Assembly: GCA_039944855.1 (NCBI GenBank)
Contig: JBDUXZ010000022.1
Coordinates: forward strand, 62,001 to 126,000
Length of the DNA: 64,000 nucleotides
Direction: 5' to 3'
Origin: Rhodothermales bacterium
GTDB lineage: Bacteria; Bacteroidota; Rhodothermia; Rhodothermales; JANQRZ01
Part shown: positions 29,668 to 36,861 of the stretch, in pieces
Position numbering within the stretch: position 1 is the first letter of the stretch
Layout of the letters: the number at the start of each line of letters is the position of its first letter
Position numbers and translations under genes: made by a program
Notes under the pieces: model-generated
Told to the model about the DNA's origin: nothing
The model's input: only the letters and a program-made list of their open reading frames with translations
Database searches by the model: none

Positions 29668-30257
29668 CAGGGAGCCGGGTTGGATGGGCAGGCGCAGTCG
29701 GTGTGGTCGTCGTCGGGGCAGGCCGTGCAGAGGGCTTCGAGCCGCTCGCGGAGCTGCTGCCGGGCGCGGTGGCGGCGGACGTTGAGGTTGTTCCGGGTGA
29801 TGCCGAGGCGGCGGGCCACGTCCTCGGGGTCCCGCCCCTCGAGCTCGATCTCCTCGATGAGCACGCGGTACTCCGGCTTGAGCGTCGGGAGCAGGGCGCG
29901 GAAGCAGAAGCACAACAGCGCGGCCTCCCGGGGGGAGACGGCCGGGTCGTGCTCGGCGGCGTAGTCCGTCATGGCACGGCGCTCGCGGGCGCGGCGGCGG
30001 TGGGTGTCGTGGACGGCGTTGCGGACGATGCGGTAGAACCACGGGATCAGCCGCTCGTCGTCGCGGAGGTCGGGCGCGGCCCGGAGCGCCTTGAGCAGGC
30101 TGTGCTGGAGGACGTCCTCGGCGCGGGCGGGCGCGACCCCCTGCCCCTCGATGAACGCGAGGAGGAGGTGGCGGCTCTCGGCGAGGAGGGCGTCGAGGCG
30201 CGCGGCCGTGGGCTCGGACTCGGCCGGTTGGGGTGGGTGAAGGGTCATGGTGTTCAT
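29667..30257 (-). CDS. ECF sigma factor with CxC linker and Cys-rich tail (CorE-like)
   Basis: 196 residues. Region 2 contains RAEDVLQHSLLKALRAAPDL and the WFYRIVRNAVHD block; region 4 contains LEGRDPEDVARRLGITRNNLNVRRHRARQQLRERL. Between regions 2 and 4 lies a CxC (Cys116, Cys118 in LLCFCFR), and the extreme C-terminus is CTAC...CAC (Cys177, 180, 188, 190). Metal-sensing ECF factors of the CorE family (Myxococcus) combine a CxC in the linker with a Cys-rich tail and need no anti-sigma factor. I infer the same mode. It heads the operon that encodes lipid enzymes, a copper ATPase and FAD proteins, whose genes follow with overlaps or small gaps. The start codon used is the ATG at 30257 (a second ATG lies 9 bp later). 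Confidence 0.85.
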   Translation of the reverse strand: MNTMTLHPPQPAESEPTAARLDALLAESRHLLLAFIEGQGVAPARAEDVLQHSLLKALRAAPDLRDDERLIPWFYRIVRNAVHDTHRRRARERRAMTDYAAEHDPAVSPREAALLCFCFRALLPTLKPEYRVLIEEIELEGRDPEDVARRLGITRNNLNVRRHRARQQLRERLEALCTACPDDDHTDCACPSNPAP

Positions 30258-30293
30258 CGGGATACAGACGCCGGAGCGGGCGTGCGCTTACAG

Positions 30294-31022
30294 TCAGGCC
30301 GTCGTGACCTCCGGGTCGTGCGGGATCGGCTCGCGTCTCTGACCCTCGTCTGAGGGCTCCTCCGAGGGTTCCTCGTAGCGGACGCCGGGGCGCGGGATGA
30401 AGCGGGGGACCTGCGCGGCGTAGGCGTCGTAGGCCGCGCCGAAGCGCGCACGGACCTCCCGCTCCTCGATGCGAGCGAGTCGGGCGTACATCCAGACCAG
30501 GACGGGAAACATCGCCAGCGTCAGGATCGTCGGCCACTGCACGAGGAAGCCGAGCAGGACGGCCACGAAGCCGACGTACTGCGGGTGGCGAACGCGGGCG
30601 TAGAGCCCCGTCGTCGCCAGACGGCCCTCGCGCTGCGCCTCGTAGAGCACGCGCCAGGCGCTCATGATCACGAGGACGCCGCCGCCGATGAGCACGTTGC
30701 TCAGCACGTGGAGCACGTTGAAGTGGGCCGCCCACGGGCTCCCCTCCCCGATGCCGAGGAGGGTCTGCCAGAGGTGGCCGGCGTCGTGCGAGAAGAGGTC
30801 GAGGCCGGGGTACCGGCTCCCGAGCCACCCCGACAGGAGGTAGATCGTCAGTGGGAACCCGTACATCTCCGCGAAGAGTGCCACGACGAAGGCGCTGAAG
30901 GCGCCGAACTGCCGCCAGTCGCGCCAGTTCTTCGGGCGCGTGAAGCTGAGGGCGAAGACGACGAAGATGGCCGACATGACGACGGCCATCAGCCAGTATC
31001 CGTATTCGTAAGGTCCGTTCAT
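30294..31022 (-). CDS. ICMT/PEMT-family membrane methyltransferase
   Basis: 242 residues with about five membrane helices. The C-terminal cofactor region TTGLYARVRHPQYVGFVAVLLGF, followed by EEREVRARFGAAYDAYAAQVPRF, is the hallmark of isoprenylcysteine carboxyl methyltransferase and phospholipid N-methyltransferase-like proteins, which use SAM and a membrane-embedded acceptor. The acceptor is unknown. The tail after about residue 212 is acidic and disordered-looking. It is on the same strand as the sigma gene with a 36-bp gap, so it may be part of the same transcript, placed upstream of the sigma gene. Confidence 0.82.
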   Translation of the reverse strand: MNGPYEYGYWLMAVVMSAIFVVFALSFTRPKNWRDWRQFGAFSAFVVALFAEMYGFPLTIYLLSGWLGSRYPGLDLFSHDAGHLWQTLLGIGEGSPWAAHFNVLHVLSNVLIGGGVLVIMSAWRVLYEAQREGRLATTGLYARVRHPQYVGFVAVLLGFLVQWPTILTLAMFPVLVWMYARLARIEEREVRARFGAAYDAYAAQVPRFIPRPGVRYEEPSEEPSDEGQRREPIPHDPEVTTA

Positions 31023-31107
31023 CGGAGGGTGGGGTCAGGGGACAGAGGGCCTCGGAGAGGCGGGCGATTTCAGCGGGAGCCGTGCGGGCAGGAGCCGCCG
31101 CGAGGGG

Positions 31108-31470
31108 TTAGCCCCCACAGCACGACGCGCCCCCGGTATCGGACGCCGGTGCGGGAGCGAGGGCGGGCTCCTGGGTGCGGATGTGGATGAAGGCCTCCAC
31201 TGGGAGGACGGCGATGACGCCGTCGCCCCGCTGCCCCGTATGGGCGGCACCGTGGATGGCCTGGACGAGCGGCTTCACGTTGCCTTCGTCGGCGAACACC
31301 TCGAGGCGTGCGTGGCGGGAAAGGTTGTCCCGGCCGAACGTGTTGGCGTACTCGCCCGCGCCGCGGACGTGGGTGACGGTGAGGCCGGCGGCCCCGGCCG
31401 CTACGAGCGCTTCGCGCACCTTGTCGAGGCAGCACTCGCGGATGATCGCGTTGATCTTCTTGTAGGTCAT
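31108..31470 (-). CDS. PII family protein with N- and C-terminal Cys pairs (PII-NG-like)
   Basis: 120 residues. The nucleotide-binding B-loop TGQRGDGVIAVLPV and the opening INAIIRECCLDKVREAL belong to the PII family. The T-loop lacks the usual uridylylated tyrosine; it is short and carries HARLEV. Cys13-Cys14 in the first helix and Cys117-Cys118 near the end (ASCCGG) could coordinate metal. The PII-NG group described in proteobacteria is linked to heavy-metal efflux genes and has a C-terminal metal-binding tail; I place this protein near that group by inference. A 15-bp direct repeat lies in its leader, 13 bp upstream of the start. Confidence 0.75.
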   Translation of the reverse strand: MTYKKINAIIRECCLDKVREALVAAGAAGLTVTHVRGAGEYANTFGRDNLSRHARLEVFADEGNVKPLVQAIHGAAHTGQRGDGVIAVLPVEAFIHIRTQEPALAPAPASDTGGASCCGG

Positions 31471-31482
31471 CGTCGGAGGGGT

Positions 31483-31514
31483 CAGGGGTTGAAGAAGGCC
31501 AGGGGTTGAAGAAG
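31483..31514 (-). repeat. 15-bp direct repeat in the leader of the PII-like gene
   Basis: Sense-strand unit CTTCTTCAACCCCTG occurs twice, 17 bp apart (31500-31514 and 31483-31497), 13 bp upstream of the start codon. It may be a regulator-binding repeat or a leader duplication. Confidence 0.8.
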
Positions 31515-31524
31515 AGGACGCGCC

Positions 31525-31603
31525 GCAGCGGGGCCGGCTGCGGGAGAGGGGGTGGTGGTTGGGCCAAGGCCCGTCCCTCCTGCCGCTGCACGGCCCTCGC
31601 TGC
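31525..31603 (-). terminator. large stem-loop after the 31609 gene
   Basis: On the minus strand GCAGCG-A-GGGCCG pairs with CGGCCC-CGCTGC, closing a ~54-nt loop that contains a nested GGGCC/GGCCC hairpin. It begins 5 nt after the stop codon of the 31609-32049 gene, so it could be a terminator or a processing site. There is no U-tract. Confidence 0.4.
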
Positions 31604-31608
31604 GGGCG

Positions 31609-32049
31609 TCACAGCGCGTCGTAGTCGTCCCGGTCGATCAGCCGCACGAGCTCGCCGGGGCTCAGGCACGACACCTCGTGCATCCGGTGGCTGTGGCGGA
31701 CGGCCACCTCCACGCCGGCTACGTCGAGGCGGTTGAGGCAGTGGGAGACGCCGGCGGCATCCGGGGCGCAGTCCTCGTCGGTGAGGACGCGCGCCTGCAC
31801 GGCGTGCGGGGCGACGGTGCCCCCGACGAGCTCGACCGGCACCACGCCGGGCTTATGCGGGAGCCGCTCCGCATCGGGGGTGATGAGGACGGCGCGGGCG
31901 TCGGCCCCGGCAGGTTGGAAGTGCGACACCCCGCTTCCCACCTCCGGCAGGGGTACGTCGGAGCGGCTCGCGAGGACACCGATGAAGATGAGGGCGACCG
32001 CGGCGGCGAGGCCGAAGAGGAGGGTGCGGCGGGCGAAGGGAGTACGCAT
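31609..32049 (-). CDS. exported or membrane-anchored small protein with Cys/His motif, family unknown
   Basis: 146 residues. The N-terminus has a positively charged start (RTPFARRT) and one helix (LLFGLAAAVALIFIGVLA), suggesting an anchor. The conserved-looking C-terminal half contains VLTDEDCAPDAAGVSHCLN and RHSHRMHEVSCLSPGELV, with three Cys and four His. I recognise the layout from metal loci but not a named family, so a periplasmic metal-binding role is inferred. The ATG before RTPFAR was chosen. A dyad operator lies upstream at 32180-32199. Confidence 0.65.
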   Translation of the reverse strand: MRTPFARRTLLFGLAAAVALIFIGVLASRSDVPLPEVGSGVSHFQPAGADARAVLITPDAERLPHKPGVVPVELVGGTVAPHAVQARVLTDEDCAPDAAGVSHCLNRLDVAGVEVAVRHSHRMHEVSCLSPGELVRLIDRDDYDAL

Positions 32050-32179
32050 GGCTCGGCGGGTAGGCGAGGGCAGTTCTGCGTGGGCGAGCACGGCTGGCCC
32101 CACGTGAGAGGCACCCGAGGGTGCGGCCTGCTCGCTGCTCTAAACCTCGCTCCGCGCACCTTTGTAAAGCCTTAGCGTA

Positions 32180-32199
32180 ACCTGAAAGTCTGTTAAGGT
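32180..32199 (-). promoter_or_regulatory. predicted metal-responsive operator (dyad copy 2, imperfect)
   Basis: ACCTGA-N8-TAAGGT with the same 20-bp spacing as the other copies; one half carries G in place of T. It lies about 130 bp upstream of the 31609-32049 gene (start 32049) and just downstream of the Met-rich gene. Extra half-sites (CTAAGG, AAAGGT) surround it. Confidence 0.5.
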
Positions 32200-32236
32200 G
32201 AGAGGCCTGGCCGGTGATGCGGAGGGCTAGGTGCCC

Positions 32237-33049
32237 TCACTCGCGCGAGGCGGAGGACCAGTGGACGGCGGCGATGCGCCAGCCGTCCGGGGCCGCGGCG
32301 TCGCGGCGGAGGAGCGCCGCGACGACGGCGCGGTCTCCGGCGGCGAGCGCGGTGTGGAAGCGGTCGGCCGTGCGGCTGGCGGCCTCCGCGGCACGGGCGT
32401 CGTCGGCCGACATCGGCCCGCGCTGCATGCCGTCCATCCGGCTGTGGTCCATGCCTTCCATCTGGTCGTGGTCCATGCCGCCCGGCATCATGCCGCCCTC
32501 CTTCATTCGCTCCTTCATGCCTTCCATCATCTGGCGCATCTCCGGGTCCGCCATCATCCGCTCGCGCATGGCGGGGTCGGCCATCATCTTCTGGTGCATC
32601 CGCATCATCCGCTGCATCATGGCCTGGCGCTCGTCCGGCGACATCGCCTGCATCCGCTCCATCATCCGCTCGTGCATCTGCTGCATCTGCTGCCGGCGCT
32701 CGTCGGGCGAGAGGGCGGCCATCCGCTCGCGCATCGCGGCCATGTCGTGGTCGCCGCCCATCATGGGGTCGCCCTCCATCATCTCGTGCATCATCTGACG
32801 CATCTCGGGGGCGGCCATCATCATCCGGTGCATGGCGGAGTCGGCCATCATGCGCTCGTGCATCCGCATCATCTGCGGCATCATGGCTTGCATGTCCTCC
32901 ATGCTCATCATGCCGTCGTGGTCCATCATGCCGCCGTGCTCCATCGGCATGGCCTTCATGGTGTCGGGGTGCTGGTGTTGGTGCTCCTGCGCGGAGGCGG
33001 CGGGCGTGAGCGCGAGCAGGAGGGCGAGGGTACACAGGGTGCGTTTCAT
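32237..33049 (-). CDS. Met/His-rich exported protein with an eroded C-terminal NTF2-like end
   Basis: 270 residues with a signal peptide (LCTLALLLALTPAASAQ). About 60 methionines by my count lie between residues 30 and 215, in MM pairs spaced by helical-looking acidic and basic residues (for example RQMMHEMMEGDPMMGG), with His-Gln and Asp-His-Asp inserts. Methionine clusters bind Cu(I) in the periplasm. The last ~50 residues, DRFHTALAAGDRAVVAALL then WRIAAVHWSS, look like the first helix and last strand of an NTF2/SnoaL domain with the middle missing. It lies upstream of a dyad operator and downstream of a multicopper oxidase gene, so a copper-store or chaperone role is inferred. Confidence 0.8.
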   Translation of the reverse strand: MKRTLCTLALLLALTPAASAQEHQHQHPDTMKAMPMEHGGMMDHDGMMSMEDMQAMMPQMMRMHERMMADSAMHRMMMAAPEMRQMMHEMMEGDPMMGGDHDMAAMRERMAALSPDERRQQMQQMHERMMERMQAMSPDERQAMMQRMMRMHQKMMADPAMRERMMADPEMRQMMEGMKERMKEGGMMPGGMDHDQMEGMDHSRMDGMQRGPMSADDARAAEAASRTADRFHTALAAGDRAVVAALLRRDAAAPDGWRIAAVHWSSASRE

Positions 33050-33101
33050 GGCGGTACGGGGTTGAGTTGGGTTCTCGTGAGGAGCCGGGAGGCTCGAAGG
33101 G

Positions 33102-34595
33102 CTAGACGTATCGGACTTCGCGGGCCATCCCCGCCTCCAGATGGTAGACGTTGTGGCAGTGGAAGAACCACCGGCCGGGGTTGTCGGCGACGAACTCGAA
33201 GGCCGCGCGGCCCATGTGCGCCGGGACGAGGACGGTGTCCTTCCGCACGCCGCCCGAGCGGAGGTCGCCGGTGCGGAAGAAGTGGCCGTGGAGGTGCATC
33301 GGGTGGATCATCGGGCTGCGGTTGAACATGGTCACCCGGACGCGCTCACCCTCGCGGATCTCCAGCGGCTCGGCGTCGGGGTAGGCCTGCCCGTCGATGG
33401 TCCACGCCGACGACATCATCCCGCCCGAGAGCGTGAGGTCGAACGTGCGGTCCGGCCGTGCGGGGGGCGGGGCGTCCTCGACGCCGCGGAGGTCGTCGAG
33501 GCGGAGGAGCCGGCCGTTGCCCAGACCGTCTGGGAGCGCCCCGGCGGGCGGACGCGCCGCTGCGGCATCGCGGTAGCGCAGGACGGCCTGGGCCGGGGCG
33601 CTGTCGCCCTCGACCGTAGCCGCCGCGATCGGCCACGCGCCGGGGTTGTCGGCCTCGAGGACGACGTCGTAGCGTTCGCCCATGCTGACGAGGAGGGCGT
33701 CGACGGTGACGGGGCGGACGGGGTAGCCGTCGGCGTGGGTGACGGTGAGGCGGTGGCCGCCGACGGCGAAGCGGAAGGTCGTCGCGCCGGAGGGGTTCAT
33801 GACCCGCATCCGGAGCCGCTCGCCGCGCCGGACCTCGACGGCGACGGGGTCGCTGGGGAGCCTGCCGTTGATGAGGAGGCCGGCGTACGGGGGCACCTGG
33901 CCGCCCATCATCCCGCCTCTCCTCCCCTGGCCCATCATGCCACGCCCGCCCATCATGCCGCCGCGCCCTCCACCGGTAGGACTGTCAGCGAGGGGCTCGG
34001 GCGTGCCCGGCAGGTAGTCGTCGAGGACGAGCGTGACCTCGCGATCGTAGGCCACGTGCGGCTCGCGCTCCTCGACGATGAGGGGGGCGATGAGCCCGCG
34101 GTCGAGCTGGAGGCCGACGTGGCTGTGGTAGAGGTAGCTCCCGGCCGGCTCGGCGGCGAAAGCGTAGACGAACTCCCCGCCCGGCGGGATCGGCTCCTGC
34201 GTCAGCCCCGGCACGCCGTCCATCGGGTTGGGCACGGGGATGCCATGCCAGTGGATCGTGGTGTCCGCCGGAAGCCGGTTCACGACCGTCGCCTCCAGCC
34301 GTTGGCCCTCCTGCAATCGGATCTCCGGCCCGGGGTACTCGCCGTTGTAGCCCCACGTGCGCCACACCTCGCCGGGGCCGACCTCGACCTCGATCTCCTC
34401 TGCCACGAGGCGGACCCGACGGGCCGGGCCCGCCGAGGCAGCGGCCTCTCGGGCGACCTCGTAGCTCGGCGCGCCAGGCACCGATACCGGCGCAGTGCGC
34501 GCCTTCGGGGAGGGGGTAGAGGTGTCTGTCCGGCAGCCGACGAGGACGGCGGCCCCGGCGAGGGCGGTCTGTTGGAGGAAGTGGCGACGGTCCAT
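33102..34595 (-). CDS. multicopper oxidase, CueO/CopA-like, Tat/lipoprotein-type N-terminus
   Basis: 497 residues. The N-terminus MDRRHFLQQTALAGAAVLVGC combines an RR motif with a lipobox-like LVGC, so it may be exported by Tat and anchored by lipid. Copper ligand blocks are HWHGIPVPNP, YLYHSHVGLQ, HPMHLHGHFF and FHCHNVYHLEAGM, giving the trinuclear and T1 sites. A Gly-Met insert (MMGGRGMMGQGRRGGMMGG) near residue 210 resembles the Met-rich inserts that raise Cu(I) oxidation in CueO. It would oxidise periplasmic Cu(I). Downstream is the Met-rich protein gene (52 bp), upstream the DUF302 gene. Confidence 0.93.
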   Translation of the reverse strand: MDRRHFLQQTALAGAAVLVGCRTDTSTPSPKARTAPVSVPGAPSYEVAREAAASAGPARRVRLVAEEIEVEVGPGEVWRTWGYNGEYPGPEIRLQEGQRLEATVVNRLPADTTIHWHGIPVPNPMDGVPGLTQEPIPPGGEFVYAFAAEPAGSYLYHSHVGLQLDRGLIAPLIVEEREPHVAYDREVTLVLDDYLPGTPEPLADSPTGGGRGGMMGGRGMMGQGRRGGMMGGQVPPYAGLLINGRLPSDPVAVEVRRGERLRMRVMNPSGATTFRFAVGGHRLTVTHADGYPVRPVTVDALLVSMGERYDVVLEADNPGAWPIAAATVEGDSAPAQAVLRYRDAAAARPPAGALPDGLGNGRLLRLDDLRGVEDAPPPARPDRTFDLTLSGGMMSSAWTIDGQAYPDAEPLEIREGERVRVTMFNRSPMIHPMHLHGHFFRTGDLRSGGVRKDTVLVPAHMGRAAFEFVADNPGRWFFHCHNVYHLEAGMAREVRYV

Positions 34596-34640
34596 GAGAG
34601 GGCCTCGGTAGATTCAGGAGCGACAGGTCAGCATGCGCAG

Positions 34641-35042
34641 CTACGCGGCGTCTACAGCGCGGCGCAGGCGATCGCGGATCTCGGTCGCGATCTCGCCGAG
34701 CGCGTCGTTCTCGACGGCCGACACCGAGGCGACGGGGTCCACGGCAGCGATCTCTGTCTGCCCGTCGCCGGCGTCGTGGAGGATCACGTTGCACGGGAGC
34801 ATCGTCCCGATGAGCGGCTCGGCCTGGAGCGCGCGGTGCGCGGCGGGCGGGTTGCAGGCCCCGAGGATCTTGTAGGGGCGGAAGTCGACGTCGAGCTTCT
34901 CCTTGAGCGTCGCCTGCACATCGATCTCGGTGAGGACGCCGAAGCCTTCCTCGGCGAGGGCATCGCGGACGCGGGCCTCGGCTTCTTCGAGGGAGACGTC
35001 GACGGTACGGGTGTAGTAGTAGGTGCCGGTTTTCGTGTTCAT
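34641..35042 (-). CDS. DUF302 domain protein
   Basis: 133 residues without signal peptide. The sequence matches DUF302: TVDVSLEEAEARVRDALAEEGFGVLTEIDVQ, KEKLDVDFRPYKILGACNPPAAHRAL and VILHDAGDGQTEIAAVDP. DUF302 proteins are small alpha/beta proteins of unknown function, often near metal and stress genes. The conserved ACNP cysteine is present. It lies 16 bp downstream of a methyltransferase gene and upstream of the oxidase gene. Confidence 0.9.
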   Translation of the reverse strand: MNTKTGTYYYTRTVDVSLEEAEARVRDALAEEGFGVLTEIDVQATLKEKLDVDFRPYKILGACNPPAAHRALQAEPLIGTMLPCNVILHDAGDGQTEIAAVDPVASVSAVENDALGEIATEIRDRLRRAVDAA

Positions 35043-35058
35043 GGGAGGTCTCAGCGGG

Positions 35059-35730
35059 TCAGAGGGGTTTGTGGGCGTCGATGCGGCGGAAAAGCCCGAG
35101 GGGTGTGAGGGGCCGGGCGTGGTCGAGGTGCCAGCCGGCGGCGCGGACGTTCCCGACGGTGCGCCGGGCGATGTGGACGCCGGTGCGGCGGTGGATGGGG
35201 CCGTCGAGCCGGTCCAACACGCGGCCTAGCGCCTCGGCGTCGGCACGCTGGTGCTCGATGAGGTGCAGGCGCCCGCCGGGCTTCGTGACGCGGAGGGCTT
35301 CGCGGAGTCCTGCTACCGGGTCCGGTACGGAGCAGAAGACGAACGTGGCGACGGCCTCGTCGAAGGTGTCGTCGGCGAAGTCGAGGTGCTCGGCGTCCAT
35401 CCGGTAGAGGGCGGCGGCCTTCGCCGGGTGGCGGGCTAGCACGCGGCGGGCCCGCTCCAGCATCCCCTCGGAGAGGTCCACGGCGGTGACTTGGACGCCT
35501 TCCGGGTAGTACGGCACGTTCTTCCCTGTCCCGACACCGACCTCGATCACCTCCGGCCCTTCGATGCGTTGCCACAGCGCCTTCCGCCAGCGGCGGTAGA
35601 GGAGCTGCTCGACGGGCCACTCCAGGGCATCGTAGAAGCGGGCGTGGCGGTCGTAGGCGCGCCGGGTGTGAGCGGTCTGCGCGTCGTCCGGAATCTTGTC
35701 CGGGATGGTAGGGTTGGGTGCGGCAGTCAT
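35059..35730 (-). CDS. class I SAM-dependent methyltransferase
   Basis: 223 residues. Motif I is VIEVGVGTGKNVPYYP, motif II AVDLSEGMLERARRVL, followed by MDAEHLDFADDTFDEAVATFVFCSVPDP, motif III and the post-motif LREALRVTKPGGRLHLIEH. This pattern is common to Methyltransf_11/25 enzymes of the UbiE/phosphatidylethanolamine-methylating type. The substrate is not deducible. It starts at the ATG before TAAPNP and lies 17 bp downstream of the SHOCT gene. Confidence 0.88.
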   Translation of the reverse strand: MTAAPNPTIPDKIPDDAQTAHTRRAYDRHARFYDALEWPVEQLLYRRWRKALWQRIEGPEVIEVGVGTGKNVPYYPEGVQVTAVDLSEGMLERARRVLARHPAKAAALYRMDAEHLDFADDTFDEAVATFVFCSVPDPVAGLREALRVTKPGGRLHLIEHQRADAEALGRVLDRLDGPIHRRTGVHIARRTVGNVRAAGWHLDHARPLTPLGLFRRIDAHKPL

Positions 35731-35747
35731 GGCGGTAGCGTGTGGCT

Positions 35748-35984
35748 TCAGCGGTCGCGGAGGAGGACGGCCTTCCGCTCCTCGTATTCCTCCGTCGCGA
35801 TCTCGCCGTCGGCGTAGCGGCGCTGGAGGCGGTCGAGCGGGAGTTCGTGCGGGTTCGTCGCCGTCGGTTCCGAAGGGGCGGGCGGGCGGCGGGTGAACGT
35901 CCACCAGACGGCCACAATCGCGGCGATCCAGAAGAGCCACCAGAACCAGTGCATGCCGATCATGTAGTGCGGGAAGTCGTACAT
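35748..35984 (-). CDS. SHOCT-domain small membrane protein
   Basis: 78 residues: one helix (WFWWLFWIAAIVAVWWTF) followed by a linker and the SHOCT motif (DRLQRRYADGEIATEEYEERKAVL), a short helical oligomerisation motif. Aromatic residues crowd the membrane segment. The next gene downstream, 17 bp on, encodes a methyltransferase. The role is unknown; such proteins are frequent next to copper resistance genes in Bacteroidota. Confidence 0.87.
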   Translation of the reverse strand: MYDFPHYMIGMHWFWWLFWIAAIVAVWWTFTRRPPAPSEPTATNPHELPLDRLQRRYADGEIATEEYEERKAVLLRDR

Positions 35985-36040
35985 CGCAGGAATTGTTTGG
36001 TGTGATCAGGGGTACGGAAGGCGTCCGAGGTCACGAGGCG

Positions 36041-36808
36041 CTATCGCCAGAGACGGACGCCGACGACGAAGAGCACCTCGCTGGTCTCCTCGCCCTCGGC
36101 CTCGGCGAAGTCGGCCGCGCCGCCGAACCGGTTCAGCCAGCTCACGCCGACGTACGGAGCGATCTCGCGCCGGATCTCGTAGCGGAGCCGTAGCCCGAGC
36201 TCGACGTCGTTCAGCCCGGCCCCGACGCCCCACTCCTCGACCTCCTGGAGCGCGACGTTGACCTCGGCCTCGGGCTGGACGACGAGGCGCTGCGTGAGGA
36301 GGAGGTCGTAGGATCCCTCGAACCGCGCCGAGAGGTCGCCCTCGGCCGAGAGGAAGAGCGCGGGCTCGACCTCGAACCAGTACGGCGCGAGTCCTTCGAG
36401 CCCGACGGCGAGGAGGGGCCGGGCGCGCACGTCGCCCCCGCCGAACTCGGTGTCGAGCCTCAGCCCGGCCTGGGCCTCGAAGTAGGGGCTGATGAGGCGG
36501 CTGTAGAGCGCTTGGGCCTCGGCCTCGCCTTCGCCCTCGGCGACGAGCCCCTCGCCCTCGGCCTTGAGCCAGAACCGGGTGTAGTCGTTGCCGATCCGGT
36601 AGAACCCTTCGAGGGCGGCGGGGACGCCGTCGGCCGCAGGGGCCACCTCGAAGAGGTCGAGGAGGGCGAGGCTGTAGAGGTGCTGGTCGCCGGCGACGCC
36701 CTCGTCCGGGCGGAAGGCGGGGTACTCGGGGAAGGGCGGCTCGTCCTGGGCCACGGCGGGCGCGGCGGCGAGAAGGAGCATGAGGGACAGAAGAAGGAAG
36801 CGAGGCAT
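36041..36808 (-). CDS. copB: copper resistance protein B, outer-membrane
   Basis: 255 residues with a signal peptide (LLLSLMLLLAAAPAVAQ). The body fits CopB: early LYSLALLDLFEVA and FYRIGNDYTRFWLKAEGEG, then beta strands such as LISPYFEAQAGLRLDTEF, and the terminal APYVGVSWLNRFGGAADFAE and VLFVVGVRLWR. CopB is an outer-membrane barrel encoded after CopA in copper operons. Here it lies 53 bp downstream of a CopA-type oxidase gene on the same strand, which supports the call. The usual N-terminal Met/His-rich stretch is absent; the linker is short and acidic. Confidence 0.9.
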   Translation of the reverse strand: MPRFLLLSLMLLLAAAPAVAQDEPPFPEYPAFRPDEGVAGDQHLYSLALLDLFEVAPAADGVPAALEGFYRIGNDYTRFWLKAEGEGLVAEGEGEAEAQALYSRLISPYFEAQAGLRLDTEFGGGDVRARPLLAVGLEGLAPYWFEVEPALFLSAEGDLSARFEGSYDLLLTQRLVVQPEAEVNVALQEVEEWGVGAGLNDVELGLRLRYEIRREIAPYVGVSWLNRFGGAADFAEAEGEETSEVLFVVGVRLWR

Positions 36809-36861
36809 AGCAGCAGGCGAGGAGATGAGCGAGAGTGCGGTCGGGGGCCAACCCTACGGGG

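Noticed and set aside
32400-33000. Dense CAT/ATC repeats that look like a simple repeat on the plus strand
   Set aside because: They are the antisense of ATG codons in the Met-rich coding sequence, not a DNA repeat.
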